64,000 bases of DNA from the NCBI GenBank assembly GCA_013816615.1, contig JACDED010000005.1, forward strand, positions 1 to 64,000, read 5' to 3'. A model generated the notes under the pieces. That model made no database searches. It was not told where the DNA came from and saw only the letters and a program-made list of their open reading frames with translations. How positions within the stretch are numbered: position 1 is the stretch's first letter; each line of letters begins with the position of its first letter. The position numbers and the translations under genes are program-made. Source of the DNA: Bacteroidota bacterium (lineage in GTDB: Bacteria; Bacteroidota; Bacteroidia; B-17B0; Aurantibacillaceae). This document shows, piece by piece, positions 7,559 to 15,500 of the stretch.

Positions 7559-8617
7559 ATGGCAAAAAAAGACATAAGGGCTTTATCGGTTGAACAGTTA
7601 ACTGATCTTTTTAAAGAGATCAACGAACCCGCTTTTAGGGCAAAGCAGGTGTATGACTGGTTGTGGGCAAAAAGCGTTACAAATTTCGACAGTATGTCGA
7701 ACCTTTCAAAAAATTTACGAGATTATTTAAATACCAATTTTGCAATTAATAATGTTCAGATAAGTGAATTGCAGATAAGCTCTGACAAAACTATTAAATG
7801 TGCTATGCGCCTGCACGATAATTATGTTGTTGAAAGTGTTTTAATACCTCATCAAACACGTTTTACAGCTTGTATCTCATCTCAGGTGGGTTGCAGCTTA
7901 ACCTGTAAATTTTGCGCAACCGGTAAATTAAAACGCATGCGTAATTTAAATGCAGATGAAATTTACGACCAGGTTGTTTTAGTGAAGAACACTGCGCTGG
8001 AAAAATACAATTCGCCTTTAACCAATATTGTTTACATGGGTATGGGCGAACCGTTATTGAATTATGCTGAAGTATTAAAATCTGTAGATAAAATAACCAG
8101 TCCGCAAGGCCTTGGCATGGCTGCTAAGCGCATTACTGTTTCAACAGCAGGCGTTGCAAAGATGATCACCAAACTGGCAGATGATAATGTAAAATTTCAT
8201 TTGGCTTTATCGTTGCACGCTGCAAGTGATGAAAAACGCAATCACATTATGCCCATTAACGAAACCAATTCGTTAGAGAATTTAGCGGGCTCTTTAAATT
8301 ACTTTATTGATAAAACGGGCACACGCCCAACCTTTGAATATATAGCCTTTAAAGATTATAACGATTCTATTGCCGATGCACAGGATCTTGTAAATTTTTG
8401 CAAAAAGGTAAAAAGCAAAGTAAATATTATTGAATACAACCCAATTGATGATGGTGAGTTTAAACAAACCACAAGAGAGCGTTTAAAGGCTTTTACCGAT
8501 CATTTGGAAAAAAATGGCATTATATGTAACGTTCGTCATAGCCGTGGTAAGGATATTGACGCTGCCTGCGGCCAGTTGGCAAATAAAAACAAGCTGGCCA
8601 TGGAACAATTAAAATAA
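7559..8617 (+). CDS. rlmN: 23S rRNA (adenine2503-C2)-methyltransferase RlmN
   Basis: A radical-SAM enzyme that methylates C2 of A2503 in 23S rRNA and, in some bacteria, A37 of tRNAs. The [4Fe-4S]/SAM motif is at residues 112-119 (CSLTCKFC), the family GMGEPLLNY motif near 160, and the conserved C-terminal cysteine that forms the covalent RNA adduct is in DAACGQL near residue 338. The second catalytic cysteine is the one at 105/112 in TACISSQVGC. The 352-aa length is normal. It is followed after 22 bases by a polyprenyl synthase gene, which it probably shares a transcript with. Confidence 0.96.
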   Translation: MAKKDIRALSVEQLTDLFKEINEPAFRAKQVYDWLWAKSVTNFDSMSNLSKNLRDYLNTNFAINNVQISELQISSDKTIKCAMRLHDNYVVESVLIPHQTRFTACISSQVGCSLTCKFCATGKLKRMRNLNADEIYDQVVLVKNTALEKYNSPLTNIVYMGMGEPLLNYAEVLKSVDKITSPQGLGMAAKRITVSTAGVAKMITKLADDNVKFHLALSLHAASDEKRNHIMPINETNSLENLAGSLNYFIDKTGTRPTFEYIAFKDYNDSIADAQDLVNFCKKVKSKVNIIEYNPIDDGEFKQTTRERLKAFTDHLEKNGIICNVRHSRGKDIDAACGQLANKNKLAMEQLK

Positions 8618-8639
8618 AAAGTTTAAATTTAAGACCATT

Positions 8640-9617
8640 GTGTCTAAAGCAATAAACGAAATAAAACAACCGGTAGCAGAACATATGCTGGCCTTTGAAG
8701 AAAAGTTCAAAGACGCTATGAAAAGTACTGTACCTCTTTTAGATAAGATCACTAATTACATTGTAAAACGAAAAGGGAAACAGATCCGTCCGTTGTTTGT
8801 TTTTTTGAGTGCGCAAAATACCGGCACTATTAATGAAAGCACTTATCGCGCAGCAGCGCTTATTGAATTATTACATACGGCTACTTTGGTACACGATGAT
8901 GTTGTGGATGACAGTAACGAGCGCCGTGGATTTTTTAGTGTAAATGCTTTATTTAAAAATAAGATTGCCGTTTTAATTGGTGATTTTTTATTATCAAAAG
9001 GTTTATTGCTTTCGTTAGATAATAATGATTTTCATTTATTAAAAATTGTAAGTAATGCTGTTCGCGAAATGAGCGAGGGTGAATTATTGCAAATAGAAAA
9101 AGCCCGCAGGCTGGATATTTCGGAAGAAATTTATTTTGAGATCATCACTAAAAAAACAGCAACTTTAATTGCAGCTTGTTGTGCGGCAGGCACGGCTTCG
9201 GTAAGTGATGATAAAAAAATGATCGAGCTGGCAAAAGAGTTTGGTACTTTAACCGGTATTGCCTTTCAAATAAAAGATGATCTTTTTGATTACGGAAACG
9301 ATGATCAGATAGGCAAGCCAACCGGTATTGATGTGAAAGAGAAAAAAATGACCTTGCCTTTAATTTACGCTTTAAATAATTGCAGTTGGTTAGAGAAACG
9401 AAAAATAATAAATATCATTAAAAATCATAACGAAGAAAGCGAACAGGTAAAAATTGTTATTGATTTTGTAATAGAAAAAGGTGGTATTGCTTATGCTAAC
9501 AAAATAATGCATGAGTATAAGAACCAAGCGCTAAGTGTATTGGCAAACTTACCAAAGAACGATGCTCGCGATAGTTTAGAGCGATTACTTATTTATGCTA
9601 TTGAACGAAAAAATTAA
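8640..9617 (+). CDS. Polyprenyl (all-trans) diphosphate synthase
   Basis: A trans-isoprenyl diphosphate synthase that condenses isopentenyl diphosphate units to make the side chain of menaquinone or a related lipid. The first aspartate-rich motif is LVHDDVVDDSNERR near residue 86 and the second is QIKDDLFDYG near 217, both binding Mg-diphosphate; GKQIRPL near 45 is the substrate-binding arginine region. At 325 aa it resembles octaprenyl/heptaprenyl synthases (IspB/HepT type) rather than short-chain farnesyl synthases, but chain length cannot be fixed from sequence. Translation starts at GTG (8640). Its 3' end overlaps a spurious upstream extension of the next gene. Confidence 0.9.
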   Translation: MSKAINEIKQPVAEHMLAFEEKFKDAMKSTVPLLDKITNYIVKRKGKQIRPLFVFLSAQNTGTINESTYRAAALIELLHTATLVHDDVVDDSNERRGFFSVNALFKNKIAVLIGDFLLSKGLLLSLDNNDFHLLKIVSNAVREMSEGELLQIEKARRLDISEEIYFEIITKKTATLIAACCAAGTASVSDDKKMIELAKEFGTLTGIAFQIKDDLFDYGNDDQIGKPTGIDVKEKKMTLPLIYALNNCSWLEKRKIINIIKNHNEESEQVKIVIDFVIEKGGIAYANKIMHEYKNQALSVLANLPKNDARDSLERLLIYAIERKN

Positions 9618-9627
9618 TATTAAACAA

Positions 9628-10128
9628 ATGAAAAAAACAGTACTTATATTTTTATCTATTTTGATCATTGTTTCCTGCAATACTAAAACAGAGGTTGAAA
9701 ATCCGGAAGTTAAAAGCCATGTTGCCGACTCTATTTCAAAAGTGCAGCAAAAAATTGTTGTTGATTCTTTAAAAGCAAAAAATCCATTATTGATCCTGCC
9801 ACCGGATAGTAATTATACCGGGGAGTACGTAGATAAATATGACGGTGGTATTACTAAGTTTAAAGGCACTTTTCGTTTTGGAAAACGTCACGGCCAGTGG
9901 GTGTCTTTTTACCCAACAGGTATACCCTGGAGCGAATTACATTTTGATAAAGGGCTTCGCCATGGCATAAACGTTAGTTATTATGAAAACGGCAAAATAA
10001 GATATACTGGTATTTATAAGAATGATGTGCGCGACAGTGTTTGGTCGTATTACGATTCAATAGGAAATATTGCCGAGAAAGTTTTATTTAAGGATGATAA
10101 GATGGTAAAAAAATTACCTGCAAAGTGA
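9628..10128 (+). CDS. MORN_2-repeat lipoprotein
   Basis: The start is ATG 9628, giving MKKTVLIFLSILIIVSC with a lipobox (IVSC) and lipidation at Cys17; the longer frame from 9595 would bury this signal. The mature protein contains about three MORN_2-type repeats (FKGTFRFGKRHGQWVSFYP, GLRHGINVSYYENGKIRYTG, VRDSVWSYYDSIGN), a fold seen in Bacteroidota cell-envelope proteins and in some toxin/antitoxin contexts. It is probably anchored in the inner or outer membrane facing the periplasm. It follows the polyprenyl synthase by 10 bases and ends 2 bases from the convergent fabH. Function is unknown. Confidence 0.75.
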   Translation: MKKTVLIFLSILIIVSCNTKTEVENPEVKSHVADSISKVQQKIVVDSLKAKNPLLILPPDSNYTGEYVDKYDGGITKFKGTFRFGKRHGQWVSFYPTGIPWSELHFDKGLRHGINVSYYENGKIRYTGIYKNDVRDSVWSYYDSIGNIAEKVLFKDDKMVKKLPAK

Positions 10129-10130
10129 TT

Positions 10131-11135
10131 TTACTTTCCTGATTTACTGCCATCATAGGCCCATTTTAAATACACGGCACCCCAGGTAAAACCACCACCA
10201 AATGCAGCTAAAATAATATTGTCGCCTTTTTTAAGCTGTTTTTCGTAATCCCAAAGTAAAAGCGGTATAGTGCCAGCCGTTGTATTACCATAACGCTCAA
10301 TGTTCATCATTACTTTATCTGAACTAACACCCATACGTTGGGCAGTAGCATCTATAATGCGTTTATTGGCCTGGTGCGCGGCTAACCAGGTAACATCTTT
10401 ATCAGTAAGATTGTTCTTCTCCATTATTTTTGCACTCACCTCAGCCATATTATACACGGCGTGTTTAAAAACAGCCTGACCTTCCTGGTACACAAAATGC
10501 ATTTTATTATCAACCGTTTCGTGGCTTGCAGGTCTTAACGATCCACCGGCTTTCATATGTAAATGCGTGCAGCCGTTGCCGTCTGCATGTAAAATAAAAT
10601 CTTTTATACCAACATCTTCTGTAGTCGGCTCTAATAAAACAGCGCCTGCACCATCTCCAAAGATCACGCAGGTTGTTCTATCAGTATAATCAATAATGCG
10701 GCTCATCATATCTGCACCAACTACTACAACTTTTTTGTAGCGGCCAGATTCAATAAATTGAGTGCCTGTTGTAAGTGCATAAATAAAACCAGAGCAAGCT
10801 GCACCAAGATCAAAGCTCCAGGTGTTTTTTGCGCCAATTTTTGCTGCAATAAGATTTGCTGTAGCCGGAAAAACCATATCAGGTGTAACGGTTGCGCAAA
10901 TTAAAAGATCTATCTCGTTGGGATCAATGCCGCGTTTTTTACATAATAATTTTACGGCTTCGGCTCCCATATCGGAAGTAGCTTTATTAGGGTTATTCTC
11001 TAAATGACGTTGCTTAATACCCGTGCGCGTTGTGATCCATTCATCAGTAGTGTCGATTATTTTTTCAAGGTCGGCATTGGTTACAATGTTATCTGGTAAA
11101 AATCCTGCTACTGCTGTTATGGCGGCTCTGATCAT
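10131..11135 (-). CDS. fabH: Beta-ketoacyl-ACP synthase III (FabH)
   Basis: Initiates fatty acid synthesis by condensing acetyl- or branched acyl-CoA with malonyl-ACP. The catalytic triad is visible: Cys114 in DLGAACSGFIY, His in WLAAHQANKRI near 250 and Asn in YGNTTAGTIPL near 280. At 334 aa it is full length. Its ATG directly abuts the plsX stop (TAAATG), so the two are coupled. The branched-chain fatty acids typical of Bacteroidota arise through this enzyme's primer choice, though primer specificity is not readable here. Confidence 0.96.
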   Translation of the reverse strand: MIRAAITAVAGFLPDNIVTNADLEKIIDTTDEWITTRTGIKQRHLENNPNKATSDMGAEAVKLLCKKRGIDPNEIDLLICATVTPDMVFPATANLIAAKIGAKNTWSFDLGAACSGFIYALTTGTQFIESGRYKKVVVVGADMMSRIIDYTDRTTCVIFGDGAGAVLLEPTTEDVGIKDFILHADGNGCTHLHMKAGGSLRPASHETVDNKMHFVYQEGQAVFKHAVYNMAEVSAKIMEKNNLTDKDVTWLAAHQANKRIIDATAQRMGVSSDKVMMNIERYGNTTAGTIPLLLWDYEKQLKKGDNIILAAFGGGFTWGAVYLKWAYDGSKSGK

Positions 11136-12074
11136 TTATTGAAACGTTTGTTGTATTTTTTCTGTTAACTTAACATCTACAAGGTCTTTTGCTAATATTA
11201 AAGAATTTTTAAAAGCTAAAGGGGTTGAAATGCCATGGCAAATAATTACGTTAGAGTTTATTCCTAAAATTGGTGTTCCACCGTATAATTCATAATTAAA
11301 TTTATCAAAATATTCGTGCGATACTTTTAATTTTTTAGTTACAGTATAAAACGCTTCTGCCATTTTGAGCACTACGTTTCCAACAAAACCTTCACACACA
11401 ACAACGTCCGCAGAATCTTTAAAAAGATCGCCGCCTTCTATATTTCCAACAAAATTAAAATCTTTAGAATCTTTCATTAGCGAGTGTGTAGCCTGTGATA
11501 CTAAATTTCCTTTTTCCGGTTCTTCGCCAATATTTAACAAACCTACTCTTGGATTGTTTATTTTGTAGATCTCTTTTGCAAGAATGGATCCTAAGATACC
11601 AAATTGATAAAGCACATCTGGCTTGCAATCTGCATTAGTGCCAACATCTAATAACAATCCAAAACCGCCGTTTTCTTTTGGCAAAATGGAAGTGATGCAG
11701 GGACGAATAACACCCGGCACAGCCTTAACAGTGAACATAGAGCCCACAAGCATGGCACCAGTATTACCTGCGCTGATAAAAGCATCCAGCTGGGCTTCTT
11801 TTAATAATTTAAAACCTAAATTAATCGTGCTGTTTGGTTTTTGCGAAAAAGCTTTTGTAGGGTGCTCAGCCATTTCAATTACCTCAGTTGTATGAACGTA
11901 ATCAAAACTATCAGCATCTACATTATGCTTTTTAAAATATTCTTTGGCCATATTACTATCGCCAATTAAAACAAGTCGTGCGTGCGAGGGAAGTTCTTTT
12001 AATGCCAGAATAGCACCATCCAAACAATTGTTCGGAGCAAAATCACCACCTAAAATATCAAAGCCAATTTTCAT
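11136..12074 (-). CDS. plsX: Phosphate acyltransferase PlsX
   Basis: Makes acyl-phosphate from acyl-ACP as the first step of PlsX/PlsY phospholipid synthesis; a peripheral membrane enzyme. The N-terminal MKIGFDILGGDFAPN is the PlsX version of the usual D-x-MGGD-xAP motif, with ILGG replacing AMGG. SAGNTGAMLVGS, GLLLDVGTNADCKP, GLLNIGEEPEKG and VVVCEGFVGNVVLK follow as in the family. The 312-aa length is typical. In most Bacteroidota plsX directly follows rpmF; here a histidine kinase gene and a strong terminator lie between them, so plsX must have its own promoter or be read from the kinase gene. Confidence 0.95.
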   Translation of the reverse strand: MKIGFDILGGDFAPNNCLDGAILALKELPSHARLVLIGDSNMAKEYFKKHNVDADSFDYVHTTEVIEMAEHPTKAFSQKPNSTINLGFKLLKEAQLDAFISAGNTGAMLVGSMFTVKAVPGVIRPCITSILPKENGGFGLLLDVGTNADCKPDVLYQFGILGSILAKEIYKINNPRVGLLNIGEEPEKGNLVSQATHSLMKDSKDFNFVGNIEGGDLFKDSADVVVCEGFVGNVVLKMAEAFYTVTKKLKVSHEYFDKFNYELYGGTPILGINSNVIICHGISTPLAFKNSLILAKDLVDVKLTEKIQQTFQ

Positions 12075-12166
12075 ATAATTATATCGTCAAATCGAAATTT
12101 TAACAAATTACAATAATACAATTTTATATGCTTAAAATCACCTGAAAAAGGCGATTTATTAATAAA

Positions 12167-13420
12167 TTAATTGTTGGGAAAATTAATCTCAATTTTAGCG
12201 CCGTTACTATTGGAAAAATGCACTTTTCCATCAATTTGTTCGGTTAAAGAGCGGATCAAAACAATACCTAAAGAACTGGTTTCCAAATCAGTATTAAAAT
12301 CTTTATTAAAGCCTAAACCCGAGTCTTTTACAGTGAGTAAAACCCCATTATTGGCATTTTTAATGCTTACCGAAAACTGTTTACCCTTGGTATCATCATT
12401 GTTAAGCCCGTATTTAATACTGTTTGTTACAATTTCGTTTAAAATAAGCCCCAATGGGATACATGTATTAATTGACAGGTTAATTGCTTCGTATTCTTCT
12501 TTGATCTGCACTTCTTCTAAAAGATTATAAGAGTTAAAAAGCTCGTTTATTAATTCGGAAGAATACTTACCAAAATTAATGGTTTTAAACTCCGGGTTTT
12601 TAAAAAGCATTTTATGTACCAGGGCCATGCTCATTATACGTGCTTTAGTTTCGCTTATAATTTGTTTTGCCTCGGCATTATTTACAGCGTCTTCCTGCAA
12701 ATTTAAAAGGCCCGAAATAATAGCTAAATTATTTTTTACGCGGTGATGCAATTCTGCGAGCAATACTTCTTTTTCTTTTAAAGAAACGTTTACTTCTTCT
12801 TTGGTTTTTTTAATGTCATCTATTTGATTAAGGATCTCTTTGTTTTGATTAAAAATAGTTTTGTTCAATAAAAAAGTTAACAACCCTGTAAGAAAAACTG
12901 AAAGAAAAACATTGTAATGCCATAGTACTTGCAACTGCGATGCGTCAAGGGTTTTTATCTGCCTCCCCGGATTATCCATTACCAAATTTAAAGTGAAGGA
13001 TAAAGCACATACTGAAAAATGAAAAATCGAACATTTATCAATTCGCGAAGGATTATTTAATAAAACGATACTTACTATTGCCGGAAAATAAAAAAGATAT
13101 GTGCCGGTTTCGGATGGATAATATTCGCCAATAAAAAATAAAGAGCAGTTAACATACACTGTAAATAAAGCAAAGGCAATGTTTACGTATTTTTTATAAC
13201 TTAAATAAATAGATATTAATGCTGTTGCCATAAACAGCAGTTCTATTTTTACAGGGAAACCAGCTTTTATATAAAACCAGTTGGTTAAGCCGATCAATAA
13301 AAAGAAGATAACTATAAGGTTTAAGAGATTAACGCTTTTAACACGCCTTCTGTCATGAAAAGATTGATCATCCCGCACTCCAAAATTAAGTATCCGAAAA
13401 AAGAGTGCTTTTAAGTTCAT
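12167..13420 (-). CDS. Membrane sensor histidine kinase, HisKA_2 type
   Basis: The 417-aa protein has about six transmembrane helices (residues 28-190), a short coiled coil (195-222), then a HisKA_2 dimerisation domain whose phosphoacceptor is in ELHHRVKNNLAIISGLLNL (H225/H226), and a C-terminal HATPase domain with N box PLGLILNEIVTNSIKYGL, G1 VKDSGLGFN and G2 SSLGIVLIRSL. Such kinases often pair with a REC or LytTR regulator; none is nearby. The gene sits alone between rpmF and plsX, behind the rpmF terminator, breaking an otherwise conserved gene order. No large extracytoplasmic sensor domain is present, so it may sense a signal within the membrane. Confidence 0.88.
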   Translation of the reverse strand: MNLKALFFRILNFGVRDDQSFHDRRRVKSVNLLNLIVIFFLLIGLTNWFYIKAGFPVKIELLFMATALISIYLSYKKYVNIAFALFTVYVNCSLFFIGEYYPSETGTYLFYFPAIVSIVLLNNPSRIDKCSIFHFSVCALSFTLNLVMDNPGRQIKTLDASQLQVLWHYNVFLSVFLTGLLTFLLNKTIFNQNKEILNQIDDIKKTKEEVNVSLKEKEVLLAELHHRVKNNLAIISGLLNLQEDAVNNAEAKQIISETKARIMSMALVHKMLFKNPEFKTINFGKYSSELINELFNSYNLLEEVQIKEEYEAINLSINTCIPLGLILNEIVTNSIKYGLNNDDTKGKQFSVSIKNANNGVLLTVKDSGLGFNKDFNTDLETSSLGIVLIRSLTEQIDGKVHFSNSNGAKIEINFPNN

Positions 13421-13455
13421 AAAATTTTGAAGGAGTTACTGTATGGTAAAAATAT

Positions 13456-13484
13456 AAAAAGCAGGTAATAGTTACCTGCTTTTT
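13456..13484. terminator. Intrinsic terminator downstream of rpmF
   Basis: A perfect 13-bp stem (AAAAAGCAGGTAA / TTACCTGCTTTTT) with a 3-base loop lies 24 bases past the rpmF stop and is followed on both strands by A/T runs. It would end the DUF177-rpmF transcript before the histidine kinase gene. Confidence 0.85.
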
Positions 13485-13507
13485 AAAAAATATATAAAAT
13501 GTTATGC

Positions 13508-13690
13508 TTATGCTTTTTCCATAACTACTTTACCTTTATAGTAAAGTTTTCCTTCAAACCAGTGTGCACGGTGCATTAAGTGCGCCTCGCCAGTAGTTGA
13601 ATCTTTTGAGATTGTCATTGCAGTAGCTTTGTATGTTGCACGACGTGAGTCTCTGCGTGAACGGGATAGTTTTCGTTTTGGATTTGGCAT
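13508..13690 (-). CDS. rpmF: 50S ribosomal protein L32
   Basis: A 60-aa basic protein of the large ribosomal subunit. The N-terminus [20 protein letters not shown] is the L32 signature. The zinc-ribbon cysteines of many L32 proteins are absent; instead it has [21 protein letters not shown], the cysteine-free form usual in Flavobacteriia/Sphingobacteriia, which supports the taxonomic placement. It begins 11 bases after the DUF177 gene, the standard arrangement, and is followed by a strong terminator. Confidence 0.96.
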   Translation of the reverse strand: MPNPKRKLSRSRRDSRRATYKATAMTISKDSTTGEAHLMHRAHWFEGKLYYKGKVVMEKA

Positions 13691-13701
13691 GATTTCTTAT
13701 T

Positions 13702-14238
13702 TTAATTTTTGTTGATCTTTTTTAATTTATTTAGTTGCTCCCATAAAGGGTTATTTTTATTTTCCTCTTCATCCGAATCGGAAGTTAAACTCTCCAGCTT
13801 ATCCTTTGTTTCGTAATCGCATATGAACTCCTCTTCATCAAGTTCGCATGGTACACGGCGCGCAGGAATTGCCAAAATAATGTATTCGTATAAATAGTGT
13901 GCAATATCAAATTCTTCATCTCCTTCTTCAATAACTAAAATTTCGTCATTGCTTTCTTCCGGATTTCCGAATTTAATTACCAGGTTCTCTTCTCCTTCAA
14001 TAGGAAAATCAAATCCTTTTAAACACCTGTCGCAATCAGTCTTTACAGTACCTTCAAAATTAAAAGTCATTTGCAACAAATGATTTTGTTTTGTTAGTAT
14101 TGCTGTAACGTCTATATCGCCACTTTGCACTTCACTATTTTCAATTCTACTAAAGAACGTGTCGTTTACTTTGAATTCATATTCGTGTAAACCAACGGGT
14201 AACCCTCCAAACTGTATAACATACTCACTCTTACCCAT
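13702..14238 (-). CDS. DUF177/YceD-family protein
   Basis: A YceD/DUF177 protein, the nearly universal upstream partner of rpmF, implicated in 23S rRNA biogenesis in plants and bacteria. The conserved motif TDCDRCLKGFDFPI near residue 75 is present, as is the acidic segment EEGDEEFDIAHYLYEYI. The correct start is ATG 14236-14238 (MGKSEYVIQF, 178 aa): a longer frame beginning with TTG at 14260-14262 starts inside the promoter element TATATTTG. The C-terminal 40 residues are acidic and low complexity. Confidence 0.9.
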   Translation of the reverse strand: MGKSEYVIQFGGLPVGLHEYEFKVNDTFFSRIENSEVQSGDIDVTAILTKQNHLLQMTFNFEGTVKTDCDRCLKGFDFPIEGEENLVIKFGNPEESNDEILVIEEGDEEFDIAHYLYEYIILAIPARRVPCELDEEEFICDYETKDKLESLTSDSDEEENKNNPLWEQLNKLKKINKN

Positions 14239-14259
14239 ACCTCTTTTTAAAAAGGACTG

Positions 14260-14289
14260 CAAATATAGGTCTTTTGTTTGAGATTCAAA
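14260..14289 (-). promoter_or_regulatory. Promoter for DUF177-rpmF
   Basis: Minus-strand TATATTTG at 14260-14267 (-7) and TTTG at 14286-14289 (-33) are separated by 18 bases, a good match to the Bacteroidota housekeeping promoter. It excludes the TTG at 14260 as a start codon. Confidence 0.75.
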
Positions 14290-14381
14290 ACTTTATTAAC
14301 AATTTAGGGTGCAAAAAGTGCTATTTTAGGCAAAAATATCATTTTTCAAGCATAAAAAAACCGGTTTCTTGGCTGATAAGA

Positions 14382-15098
14382 TCAACGTTTCTTAAACAAA
14401 AAATTAGGATTCTGGTCAATTAATTCATACCCCGGATTTTCCATCATTTCTTTTATAAATAATGCAGAACCGAATTTCATTTTTTTGGAAGAATCATCAA
14501 ACAAAACAAAACCTTTATTGATCAAATGCTTATCTATATTAATAAAGTCTTTCTTACATTGTTCATAGCTATGCCCCCCATCAATATATGCAAAACCAAT
14601 AGCCGGTAATTTTACCTTTCTGTCAAACAGGTCAATACATTCGTTTTTATTATTAATGCGATTAAAAAATTCGTCAGAAGTTAAAGCAACGGTATAAGGC
14701 AATTTTTCAGGGTGAAATAATTTCACAGCTTCCTGGTAATTGGCTTTTACATAATTCATAAAATCTTCTCTTTTTAGTGATGTATAGCCATCAAAATGAT
14801 CCTCAATTTTTCCGGTGTGATCATTAAACCCCTCGTAAACCCAGCAATCACAAGCATAAAGATCTGCACTACGCTTATGCTTTTTAATAAGATGAAGAAG
14901 TCCAACTGAAGAATGGCCGCCAAAACATCCAATTTCAAAAACGCAGCTGTTTTCGGGCATATTTTTAATAGCATGATCCATCAAAAATATATTACCATCT
15001 AATAACATATTTCCGCCTAACACCGAAGAACTTAAACGTTTAAAAAAAGGGTCGTTAATTCTTTTATACTTTGGCTTAAATAGTTGAGTTAAATCCAT
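14382..15098 (-). CDS. Class I SAM-dependent methyltransferase (Methyltransf_24-like)
   Basis: A 238-aa Rossmann-fold protein. Motif I is visible as CVFEIGCFGGHSSVGLLHLI near residue 53, an acidic post-I residue in LYACDCWVYEG near 80, and the strand-4 motif FAYIDGGHSYEQCKKDF near 175 followed by GFVLFDDSS, all characteristic of the Methyltransf_24 group found in sugar and polysaccharide modification. The substrate is not known. I place the start at ATG 15096-15098; a TTG two codons upstream is possible. It lies downstream of rpmH on the same strand behind a terminator-like hairpin, so it is probably transcribed only weakly by read-through or from its own promoter. Confidence 0.78.
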   Translation of the reverse strand: MDLTQLFKPKYKRINDPFFKRLSSSVLGGNMLLDGNIFLMDHAIKNMPENSCVFEIGCFGGHSSVGLLHLIKKHKRSADLYACDCWVYEGFNDHTGKIEDHFDGYTSLKREDFMNYVKANYQEAVKLFHPEKLPYTVALTSDEFFNRINNKNECIDLFDRKVKLPAIGFAYIDGGHSYEQCKKDFINIDKHLINKGFVLFDDSSKKMKFGSALFIKEMMENPGYELIDQNPNFLFKKR

Positions 15099-15126
15099 AT
15101 TCAATTATAGGTAAATAAATTTCAAT

Positions 15127-15160
15127 AAAAAAGCCGTTTGGGCGTACCAAACAGCTTTTT
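15127..15160 (-). terminator. Intrinsic terminator downstream of rpmH
   Basis: AAAAAGCCGTTTGG and CCAAACAGCTTTTT form a 14-bp stem with one mismatch around a 6-base loop, with a T-run at the end of the minus-strand transcript. It lies 22 bases past the rpmH stop. Confidence 0.75.
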
Positions 15161-15182
15161 CAAATATTGAAAGAAAAATAGC

Positions 15183-15338
15183 TTATTTATGAGTTTTTTC
15201 GCTGCTAACAGTCAGTTTTTTACGTCCACGTGAACGTCTTGCTGCTATAACACGGCGACCGTTTGCTGATGCCATGCGCTCTCTGAATCCATGTTTGTTT
15301 TTTCTTTTACGTTGCGATGGTTGAAAGGTCCTTTTCAT
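15183..15338 (-). CDS. rpmH: 50S ribosomal protein L34
   Basis: A 51-aa ORF too short for most gene finders, read from ATG 15336-15338 to TAA 15183-15185: [20 protein letters not shown] then [20 protein letters not shown], ending [11 protein letters not shown]. This is the complete L34 signature ([27 protein letters not shown]). The usual neighbours rnpA and dnaA are absent; in Bacteroidota rpmH often stands apart from them. It has a well-formed promoter 43 bases upstream. Confidence 0.97.
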   Translation of the reverse strand: MKRTFQPSQRKRKNKHGFRERMASANGRRVIAARRSRGRKKLTVSSEKTHK

Positions 15339-15380
15339 GATATTAAATATTTATTGTTATTTACTTTTAAAAATGGAGTG

Positions 15381-15411
15381 CAAATATAGAGGTAATTTTT
15401 GTTCCGACAAA
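15381..15411 (-). promoter_or_regulatory. Promoter for rpmH
   Basis: Minus-strand TATATTTG (15381-15388) and TTTG (15408-15411) with a 19-base spacer match the -7/-33 consensus of the Bacteroidota primary sigma factor closely. Confidence 0.8.
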
Positions 15412-15500
15412 CTTTATTTAAAAATTGGCTGATTTTTACCTCATTTAATTACAATTTAATGACAAGATAAGCCATTTTATACATTAATTTTACAGTTTTT

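Noticed and set aside
14260-14262. TTG as start of the DUF177 gene (8 extra codons)
   Set aside because: It lies inside the TATATTTG promoter element with a matching -33 TTTG, so it cannot be in the transcript; ATG 14236-14238 fits.
14358-14367. AAACCGGTTT palindrome with T-run as a terminator before the DUF177 promoter
   Set aside because: The palindrome has no loop and only five pairs per arm; too weak to support, although it could mark the end of an upstream transcript.
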